Source of the DNA: an uncultured Porphyromonadaceae bacterium
GTDB lineage: Bacteria; Bacteroidota; Bacteroidia; Bacteroidales; Muribaculaceae
DNA length: 8,046 nt
Direction: 5' to 3'
Assembly: GCA_900549445.1 (NCBI GenBank)
Contig: UROS01000108.1
Coordinates: forward strand, 1 to 8,046
The notes under the pieces are model-generated. The model ran no database searches, was not told the DNA's origin, and saw only the letters and a list, made by a program, of their open reading frames with translations. This document shows positions 1 through 5,595 of the stretch, one piece after another. Each line of letters begins with the position of its first letter. Within the stretch, counting starts at the first letter, position 1. Position numbers and translations under genes: made by a program.

Positions 1-37
1 CGAGTCTCGTGGGCTCGGAGATGTGTATAAGAGACAG
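1..37. other. Nextera Read-2/i7 sequencing adapter (artefact)
   Basis: Bases 4-37 match the Illumina Nextera Read-2 transposase adapter, ending in the 19-bp Tn5 mosaic end AGATGTGTATAAGAGACAG at 19-37. Bases 1-3 are probably the tail of the i7 index. This is library DNA left on the contig end; genomic sequence starts at 38. The mosaic end pairs with an inverted copy at the right edge and could be mistaken for a transposon terminal repeat, but the flanking bases here (4-18) are adapter-specific and no transposase is present. Confidence 0.97.
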
Positions 38-70
38 GCTGAGCTGGTTTACATTTACATACGGGTTCAT
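38..70 (-). CDS. Possible 5' end of a truncated minus-strand gene
   Basis: An ATG at 70 on the minus strand opens a frame of 11 codons (MNPYVNVNQLS) that runs without a stop into the adapter at 37. It starts 28 bp downstream of the GH127 stop codon and on the same strand, the usual spacing for the next gene of an operon. There is no convincing ribosome-binding site and 11 codons are too few to identify a family, so this may equally be untranslated sequence. No terminator-like hairpin was seen between the GH127 stop and this point. Confidence 0.22.
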
Positions 71-98
71 GGGGTTGATTATAAGGTGAATAAAATAA

Positions 99-2555
99 TT
101 AGTTGTTTACTTTCCATTCTATCACACCGCCGCTCTCGCCCTTGCGGAGCTTGGCCGCGAGCTTGAGGTCGGTTGTGGTAACCGGCTCGAACTGCAGGTG
201 GTTGTAGCAGTCTTTTGCGGTTGTGTAAGGCGTGGTGGCGGCCACTTCCTTCCACTTGTTGTTTTCATCGCGGTAGAAGAGTTTCCACGATTCGGGAGTG
301 CGGTAATTGCCGTCGTAGTGGTCGAAGTCGAGCCAGTATACGTCGACTGAACTTACCGTTTTGGGCTCGTTGAACTTGTAGCAGAGGTTTTCCTCAGTGC
401 CCTGGCGTAGCCACCAGTAGTGGTATGGCTTCGAGGTGTCGGAGGAAGATTTAGGCTCCCACTGGTCGTTGTAGCCCCAGGCGTACTGGAGGTTGGAAGT
501 GGCAGCCGGGGCATCGAAGGTGATGTCGGTGGGCTCGGAATACATCAGCGCTGTGCTTGCGATGGAAGGAGCGGGGGTTGCGCGGGCGAATTCCTGCGAC
601 TGAGGAATCCAGACAGCCATCTGGTCGGCGCCTCGGTTGTTCCAGGTGCTGTAGGGGATGGCCTTGAAGGGAACGTCGGCAATCTTGCCGTCGGGGAGAA
701 TCTGCCGGGCGGTGCCGCGGAGGGTCATCACTCCGTTGAGCAGACCTTCTTCGTATTCAGCTGTCATTTCGGTGCCTTCGGGAATGAATTTGTCGAAAAC
801 GGTGCTGTCGGCCTGATCCTGACCCTCGAGGCAGAACATCACGGGGCCGCGCTGCAGGGCGAGTTTGCCGCGGTCGTCGGCTACATTGTCGTTAGCCTTG
901 ATCTGACGGATTTCCATCGGGATTTCCATCTCGACCTTGTCCTGCGGGTTCCAGGTGCGCACGATTGTGGCGTAGCCGTCGGAAATAACGGGGCTGACCT
1001 TAGAGCCGTTGACTTTGAAGGTGACTGGCGAAGATGCCTTGCGGGTGAAGGAGTAGAGGTCTGTGGGCACGGGCTTGTCCGTTGCCCAGCCGGGGATGCG
1101 TATGCGCAGCGCGAACTCGGCTGCCTTGGCAGGCTCGAGAGTCATGGTGACGTTGCCTTTCCAGGGATATTCGGTGTCCTGGGTGAGGAGCACTTCATTG
1201 CCCTCGGTGTTGATTCTGGCGCTCGACTTCACGAACATGTTGACGAAAATATCGTCTTTCTGCGTAGCATATATATATGTAGGTACGCTGGCGATGAAAC
1301 GAGTTACGTTGCCGGGGCAGCATGCGCATCCGAACCATGCCTGACGCTCGTGCTGACCCATCGACTCGAGGGGATTGTCGTAGAAGAAGCGATCGCCGGA
1401 GAGTGACACGCCTGAAATCACGCCGTTGTAGAGTGCGCGCTCGTAAACGTCGGCGTATCTGGCGTCGCCGGTGGCGAGAAACATGCGGTAGTTCCAGTAT
1501 ACGTTGGCAATCGCCGCGCAGGTTTCGCAATATGCGGTGTGGTTGTTGAGCTCATAGTCGGGGCCGAATCCTTCGCCCTGTGCGCGCGACCCGATGCCGC
1601 CGGTAATGTAGAGCTTGCGCGATGCCATGTTGTTCCAGATCCGCTCGAGGGCGTGGAAATAGGCGGAGTCGTTGGTAAGGGCGGCAACGTCGGCCACGCC
1701 GGAGTAGAGGTAACCGGCACGCACGGCGTGACCCACGATTTCCTCCTGGTCGAGAATGGGCTTGTGATCCTGGGAATATTCGCTGAGGCGGTGTCCGTCG
1801 GTTCCGCGGCCGGTCTCCTCGACGAAATATTTCGCTGTCTGGAGGTATTTCGGATTTTCCGTCACCTTATATAATTTGGAAAGAGCCATCTCTACGATGG
1901 GATGCCCGGAGGGCACGTGCTTCTGGTTCTCGCCGGGGCCGAACACCTGGCAGACCAGGTCGGCGTTCTTTATGGCGACGTCGAGGAAATTGCGCTTGCC
2001 GGTGGCGAGGTAATGAGCCACGGCAGCCTCATACATATGTCCGCAGTTATATAGCTCGTGGCTGTTGATTTTTTCCCAGCGCGAGGAACCCCACCATCCT
2101 GAGAGGCGGGTACACTTGTTGGTGACGCAGGTGGTGAGATAGCCGTCGGGTTCCTGGGCAGCGGCAATCAGACCGATCACGCTGTCGAGATAAGCGTCGA
2201 GCTGCGGATCGTACTTTACGGCAAGTGAGTAGCTGGCGCCTTCGATAACTTTGTAAGGGTCGGTATCGTCGAACGAAAAATCGCCTTTGTGCTCACCTTT
2301 GATGAGTCCGCCGGCAAGGGCGAAATTGTCGAATCTTCCGTTTTTCTCGCATTCCCTGAAAGCTGACGGGATGGAGACGGTGCGGTTTGTCTCGATTCGC
2401 GGCGCCCAGAAATTGTCGTCGATATGAACCTGAGTAAACGCCACCTCTTTTATGGGTGCGTCGGGAGCATCGTAGGTCTGCTTCCCGCATCCGGTGACCG
2501 CCATTGCCGTGAGGCAGCCGCCGAAGATAATTGAGGCGTATTTAACACTCTTCAT
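99..2555 (-). CDS. GH127 family lipoprotein (putative beta-L-arabinofuranosidase) with C-terminal discoidin-like domain
   Basis: An 818-aa glycoside hydrolase of family GH127 (formerly DUF1680), whose best-known members release beta-L-arabinofuranose using a zinc-bound cysteine nucleophile. Visible active-site signature: E328 in QGEGFG (acid/base), E344 and C346 in YCETCA (zinc ligands), and C412-C413 in CACCPGN (nucleophile and zinc ligand). The spacing agrees with E322, E338, C340 and C417/C418 of the Bifidobacterium enzyme HypBA1 as I recall it. The catalytic barrel and beta-sandwich modules occupy about residues 35-650; residues 685-818 look like an F5/8 type C (discoidin/CBM32-like) domain. 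I chose the start at 2555 because it gives a lipoprotein signal peptide with lipobox VTGC (lipidated C23). The open frame extends upstream to 2678, but those 41 residues are intergenic in composition and cover the control region. Residues after C23 (GKQTYD) do not form a clear acidic surface-export signal, so a periplasmic-facing position is possible. GH127 also includes non-arabinosidase activities, so substrate is uncertain. Confidence 0.93.
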   Translation of the reverse strand: MKSVKYASIIFGGCLTAMAVTGCGKQTYDAPDAPIKEVAFTQVHIDDNFWAPRIETNRTVSIPSAFRECEKNGRFDNFALAGGLIKGEHKGDFSFDDTDPYKVIEGASYSLAVKYDPQLDAYLDSVIGLIAAAQEPDGYLTTCVTNKCTRLSGWWGSSRWEKINSHELYNCGHMYEAAVAHYLATGKRNFLDVAIKNADLVCQVFGPGENQKHVPSGHPIVEMALSKLYKVTENPKYLQTAKYFVEETGRGTDGHRLSEYSQDHKPILDQEEIVGHAVRAGYLYSGVADVAALTNDSAYFHALERIWNNMASRKLYITGGIGSRAQGEGFGPDYELNNHTAYCETCAAIANVYWNYRMFLATGDARYADVYERALYNGVISGVSLSGDRFFYDNPLESMGQHERQAWFGCACCPGNVTRFIASVPTYIYATQKDDIFVNMFVKSSARINTEGNEVLLTQDTEYPWKGNVTMTLEPAKAAEFALRIRIPGWATDKPVPTDLYSFTRKASSPVTFKVNGSKVSPVISDGYATIVRTWNPQDKVEMEIPMEIRQIKANDNVADDRGKLALQRGPVMFCLEGQDQADSTVFDKFIPEGTEMTAEYEEGLLNGVMTLRGTARQILPDGKIADVPFKAIPYSTWNNRGADQMAVWIPQSQEFARATPAPSIASTALMYSEPTDITFDAPAATSNLQYAWGYNDQWEPKSSSDTSKPYHYWWLRQGTEENLCYKFNEPKTVSSVDVYWLDFDHYDGNYRTPESWKLFYRDENNKWKEVAATTPYTTAKDCYNHLQFEPVTTTDLKLAAKLRKGESGGVIEWKVNN

Positions 2556-2591
2556 TATGGTAATAGATTTGGTTAAAAAATATTTACGGCG

Positions 2592-2599
2592 CAAATTTA
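2592..2599 (-). promoter_or_regulatory. Candidate -7 element of the GH127 promoter
   Basis: Read on the minus strand this is TAAATTTG, a perfect match to the Bacteroidetes -7 consensus TAnnTTTG. It would place the transcription start near 2588 and leave a leader of roughly 30 nt before the ATG at 2555. The -33 partner is imperfect: TTTC at 2622-2625 instead of TTTG. The 21-bp direct repeats begin right at that -33 position, as expected where an activator compensates for a weak -33 box. Confidence 0.45.
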
Positions 2600-2621
2600 A
2601 AATGAATGTTTGTTCCCCGTT

Positions 2622-2684
2622 GAAAAAATCGTCCAAATTTACGAAAATATCGTTCAACAAAACAAAAAAATGTTTCATTTGGAC
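2622..2684. repeat. Tandem 21-bp direct repeats (operator-like)
   Basis: Two adjacent 21-bp units, 2622-2642 and 2643-2663, agree at 15 of 21 positions and share the core GAAAAWATCGTYCAA. A third, decayed unit (2664-2684) keeps the A-tract, the T at unit position 8, TTCA at 11-14 and the final AC. A 21-bp period is two helical turns and puts all copies on one face of the DNA, the geometry recognised by AraC-type DNA-binding domains, including those of Bacteroidetes hybrid two-component regulators. The block sits directly upstream of the GH127 candidate -7 element. Binding by such a regulator is inference. Confidence 0.55.
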
Positions 2685-2691
2685 GATTTTT
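2624..2691. repeat. 15-bp perfect inverted repeat
   Basis: AAAAATCGTCCAAAT at 2624-2638 is matched exactly by its reverse complement ATTTGGACGATTTTT at 2677-2691, with a 38-nt spacer. The left arm carries the core of the first 21-bp unit, so the region contains three copies of ATCGTYCAA: two direct, one inverted. The long spacer and position between divergent promoters favour a protein-binding site over a terminator. Confidence 0.6.
2634..2666 (-). promoter_or_regulatory. Alternative GH127 promoter inside the repeats
   Basis: A second perfect minus-strand TAAATTTG lies at 2634-2641, with a TTTG at 2663-2666 separated by 21 nt, acceptable for a -33/-7 pair. Its leader would be about 75 nt. 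It overlaps the 21-bp repeats, so its motifs may instead be part of the operator. The sequence does not decide between this and the element at 2592-2599. Confidence 0.25.
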
Positions 2692-2725
2692 CTACAACTT
2701 CGGACTCTTTTTGCATCGCCTTATG

Positions 2726-2743
2726 AAAATAAATGCTTATTTT
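2726..2743. repeat. Small perfect hairpin (7-bp stem, 4-nt loop)
   Basis: AAAATAA at 2726-2732 pairs with TTATTTT at 2737-2743 across the loop ATGC. The stem is only A/T, too weak for a terminator; a binding site or chance in AT-rich DNA are both possible. Confidence 0.3.
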
Positions 2744-2794
2744 GCATTGTCAACGGAAAGATGGCGGATTATTACATTGATTAACATTGTAAGG

Positions 2795-2802
2795 TTAATT
2801 TG
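2795..2802 (+). promoter_or_regulatory. Weak candidate -7 element for the GH97-GH43 operon
   Basis: TTAATTTG differs from the Bacteroidetes TAnnTTTG consensus at one base and would give a leader of about 50 nt before the ATG at 2857. No good -33 TTTG is found 19-21 nt upstream, so this is only a position to test. A similar one-mismatch candidate (TTATTTTG) is at 2737-2744. Confidence 0.2.
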
Positions 2803-2856
2803 TGTTAATGAAAATTGAGCCGTCAGCAACACCTTAAAATCTATATTGCCGAGAAA

Positions 2857-5586
2857 ATGTCAGTCAGCATTTCATTCAGATCAATTGCGGCATGGTTCAT
2901 GCTCGCCGCCGCACCGACCTCCGCGTTTGCCGGAACCCACAGCATTTCCTCCCCCGACGGAAATATCATTGTAACAGCCTCCGATAGCGGAGGAGCGGTT
3001 TCGTATAAAGTGGATTTCAAAGGGAGGGAACTTCTGCGGCCGTCGGCGGTGGGAATAACTGTCGACGGCATGACTCCGCGGAAAATCAAAAGTGCGTCGA
3101 AGCGCACGAACGTCCGGGAGGAGGTGACGGCGCCGCTCTACCGTCAGAAAAGTTTCAGCACGGACTACAACGAGCTCAACCTTAAACTCGACGGTAACTG
3201 CTCGCTCACGTTCCGAATCTTCAACGACGGTGCGGCATACCGTTTTGCAGAAAACAGCAAACAGAAGCAGATCACAATAGACGGAGAGACCGCTGAATTC
3301 AACCTCCCCGGCGACGTGACGGCATATCTGCCTTACAGCACCAACGACGATAAGCCGATGGCAATGGCCTATCAGAACGTCTACGACGTGACTCCCGTAA
3401 GCCGCGCGAAAGATAAGCTGGCTTTCCTTCCCGTGACTCTCGACTACGGCGACGGCACAAAACTGACCATACTTGAGTCGGATCTGCGTTCGTATCCGGG
3501 CATGTTTCTGAAAGCTGACACGGTCGGACTTTCGCTCAACGGCATTTTTGCCCCTTATCCCAAGGCGACTGATTTCTATCCGTGGCGCAGGCAGCAGTAC
3601 GTAACTGACACAGAGCCTTTTATCGCCCGTACGGAAGGGAAACGAACGTTTCCCTGGCGCATACTCGCTATAACCGACGACGACCGGAAGATGCCCGTAA
3701 ACAATCTCGTATATGCGCTTGCCGAGCCGTCGAAGGTAGCTGATACCTCGTGGATTGTGCCCGGAAAGGTGGCATGGGACTGGTGGAACGACTGGGGACT
3801 CGCCGGCGTTGATTTCAAGGCTGGAATAAACACGCAGACTTATAAGTATTACATTGATTTCGCCTCCGGGAACGGAATTGAGTACGTTGTTCTCGACGAA
3901 GGATGGTACGACCCGAAGAGCGGCGACATGCTTACCGTGATAGACGACATCGACCTTCCGGAACTGATTGAGTACGGCCGGAAAAAAGGGGTTGGAATCG
4001 TGCTCTGGACAGTGTTCAACGTTCTCGACTCGCAGCTCGAAGAGGCCTGTAAAAAGTACAGCGCAATGGGCGTGAAGGGCTTCAAAGTAGATTTCCTCGA
4101 CCGCGATGACCAGACTGCCGTAGAGATGACATACCGCATTGCCGAAAAGTGCGCCGAACACAAGCTTATGCTTGACTATCACGGCATTTACAAGCCAACC
4201 GGCATCAACCGCACCTATCCCAACGTTGTCAATTTCGAGGGGCTGTTCGGAATGGAAGAGGTGAAATGGACTGATATAGAAAACAATATGCCGCTTTACG
4301 ACGTCACCTTCCCCTATATCCGCATGATGGCGGGTCAGGTGGACTATACGCCGGGTGCGATGACCAATGCCACCAAGGCCGACTGGAAAGCAGTGTATTA
4401 CAACCCTATGAGCATGGGCACCCGCGTGCATCAGCTCGCCGCATACATAGTCCACGATTCGCCGTTCACGATGCTTTGCGATTCTCCCACGAACTACAAG
4501 GGCGAGGAGGAAAGCGTAGGATTCATCACCTCGCTGCCTGTTGTTTTCGAGCAGACCGAGATTATAGGAGGAAAGCTCGGCGAATATATCCTCACGATGC
4601 GCCGGAACGACGGCAGTTACTACGTGGGCGGCATGACTAACTGGGATCCTCGCGACGTCGAGATTGACTTCTCGTTTCTGCCGGAGGGCCGGGAATATGT
4701 GGCCACAATGTTCACCGACGGTATAAACGCCGGCAAGCAGGGTGAGGATTATAGAAAATCGGTGGTAAACGTAAGCCGTGATACGAAAATGAATGTTCAT
4801 ATGGCTTCGGGCGGCGGAGTGGCCATGCGTATCGACCCGCGCCCGGCACCGTTCGGCAAGGTCGGCCCGGTGCCCGACGAAAAGCGCAGCGCAATCCACG
4901 ATTTCTATAAGAAATATGTGGAGACCGACGGCTTTTATGTTGTTTCTTCCGACAAGGTCAGCGACGAGGCTCTCGAAAAGGCCTGCGAAATAATCAATCA
5001 TATGCTTCTCAAACGTCCTGATGTGAAGCGTCATATGGTAAGTCGCGGCGCCCACGTGATGATTATCGGAAAAGATGAATGTACGTGCGACATTCCCGAA
5101 TTCCACCACGTGTGTACCGACGATTCGGCTCAGATTGCCTACATCAACTGGCGTGCGCGCGGTTTCGGAGGTGCTCCCGAGGACGACCTGTCGTCGAGCT
5201 GCGGAGAGGAAAATCTTCTCGCGCTTCCCGGCGATAAATATGAGGGCGAGAATATTCTCATCCACGAGTTCGCCCATCTCATTCATACTATAGGTATTGC
5301 CGGTGTGGAGCCTGATTTCGACGAGCGCCTCACCGCCGTCTTCAACAAGGCGAAAGCTGCAAACCTCTGGGACGGCACATATGCGCTTTCAAACAAAGAG
5401 GAATATTTCGCCGAGGCGGTTCAGTCGTTTTTCAACTGCAACCGCTACAGCGAGGTTCCGAACGGAGTCCACAATTGGGTGAACCGCCGTGCGAAGCTGA
5501 AAGCCTACGACCCCGACATGTATAATCTCCTCAGAGAGTATTTCTACGAGACAGATATCCCGATTAATAACGTAATTCACAGATAA
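2857..5586 (+). CDS. Secreted GH97 glycosidase (retaining, alpha-galactosidase-like) fused to a C-terminal M34/ATLF-like zinc peptidase domain
   Basis: A 909-aa exported protein. The start at 2857 gives a Sec signal peptide cleaved after SAFA (about residue 24); an in-frame TTG at 2815 would only add a polar 14-residue extension. Domains: GH97 N-terminal beta-sandwich (about 25-280), GH97 catalytic barrel (about 300-560, including WDWWNDW at 307-313 and VLDEGW at 345-350), GH97 C-terminal sandwich (about 569-662), then an extra domain (about 675-909). D412 in KVDFLDRDD fits the nucleophile of retaining GH97 enzymes; E467 in GMEE, 55 residues later, fits the acid/base, as D415/E470 do in the B. 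thetaiotaomicron alpha-galactosidase BT1871. This argues against a SusB-type inverting alpha-glucosidase. The extra domain has HEFAH at 803-807, Y842 and E849 in YALSNKEEYFAE: the same Tyr-to-Glu spacing (7) as Y728/E735 of anthrax lethal factor, so H803, H807 and E849 are likely zinc ligands and E804 the catalytic base. Typical GH97 proteins end about 200 residues earlier. Peptidase activity and target are unproven. The gene is the first of a likely two-gene operon with GH43. Confidence 0.92.
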   Translation: MSVSISFRSIAAWFMLAAAPTSAFAGTHSISSPDGNIIVTASDSGGAVSYKVDFKGRELLRPSAVGITVDGMTPRKIKSASKRTNVREEVTAPLYRQKSFSTDYNELNLKLDGNCSLTFRIFNDGAAYRFAENSKQKQITIDGETAEFNLPGDVTAYLPYSTNDDKPMAMAYQNVYDVTPVSRAKDKLAFLPVTLDYGDGTKLTILESDLRSYPGMFLKADTVGLSLNGIFAPYPKATDFYPWRRQQYVTDTEPFIARTEGKRTFPWRILAITDDDRKMPVNNLVYALAEPSKVADTSWIVPGKVAWDWWNDWGLAGVDFKAGINTQTYKYYIDFASGNGIEYVVLDEGWYDPKSGDMLTVIDDIDLPELIEYGRKKGVGIVLWTVFNVLDSQLEEACKKYSAMGVKGFKVDFLDRDDQTAVEMTYRIAEKCAEHKLMLDYHGIYKPTGINRTYPNVVNFEGLFGMEEVKWTDIENNMPLYDVTFPYIRMMAGQVDYTPGAMTNATKADWKAVYYNPMSMGTRVHQLAAYIVHDSPFTMLCDSPTNYKGEEESVGFITSLPVVFEQTEIIGGKLGEYILTMRRNDGSYYVGGMTNWDPRDVEIDFSFLPEGREYVATMFTDGINAGKQGEDYRKSVVNVSRDTKMNVHMASGGGVAMRIDPRPAPFGKVGPVPDEKRSAIHDFYKKYVETDGFYVVSSDKVSDEALEKACEIINHMLLKRPDVKRHMVSRGAHVMIIGKDECTCDIPEFHHVCTDDSAQIAYINWRARGFGGAPEDDLSSSCGEENLLALPGDKYEGENILIHEFAHLIHTIGIAGVEPDFDERLTAVFNKAKAANLWDGTYALSNKEEYFAEAVQSFFNCNRYSEVPNGVHNWVNRRAKLKAYDPDMYNLLREYFYETDIPINNVIHR

Positions 5587-5590
5587 GGAA
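5585..5590 (+). promoter_or_regulatory. Ribosome-binding site of the GH43 gene, overlapping the GH97 stop
   Basis: AAGGAA overlaps the GH97 stop codon (TAA, 5584-5586) and lies 5 nt before the ATG at 5596. It is the clearest Shine-Dalgarno-like sequence in the window and suggests translation of GH43 coupled to that of GH97. Confidence 0.6.
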
Positions 5591-5595
5591 ATACC

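Larger units (their letters stand above)
2556..2856. promoter_or_regulatory. Divergent control region between the GH127 and GH97 genes
   Basis: This 301-bp AT-rich stretch separates two divergently transcribed genes and contains no credible coding sequence. It holds two perfect TAnnTTTG motifs on the minus strand, a tandem 21-bp direct repeat, a 15-bp inverted repeat, a small perfect hairpin and a weak plus-strand promoter candidate, each listed separately. The arrangement suggests one shared operator acting on both transcription units, as expected for a polysaccharide utilisation locus. The regulator itself is not in the window. Confidence 0.7.

Noticed and set aside
420..1406. 328-aa plus-strand open frame opposite GH127
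   Set aside because: It lies antisense to the catalytic region of GH127, has low-complexity Gly/Val/Arg-rich composition and no domain signature.
2564..2571. Plus-strand TAGATTTG, a perfect -7 match with TTTA 19 nt upstream
   Set aside because: It is about 285 bp from the GH97 start and sits next to the GH127 start codon; one perfect 8-mer with four free or common bases is expected by chance in AT-rich DNA.
2556..2678. 41-residue N-terminal extension of GH127
   Set aside because: It would place the lipoprotein signal peptide internally and overlaps promoter and repeat sequences; the ATG at 2555 gives a normal lipoprotein start.
2494..2784. 96-aa plus-strand open frame crossing the divergent region
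   Set aside because: It overlaps the GH127 start antisense, covers the repeat block and has no ribosome-binding site or recognisable motif.
2808..2837. Nine-codon leader peptide (MKIEPSATP) before GH97
   Set aside because: There is no ribosome-binding site, no regulatory codon run and no attenuator-like structure; short open frames like this are expected by chance.
2881..5286. 801-aa antisense open reading frame opposite GH97
   Set aside because: It is in exact codon register with GH97 and exists only because GH97 lacks TTA/CTA/TCA codons there. Its translation has no recognisable domain, whereas the sense frame is a complete enzyme.
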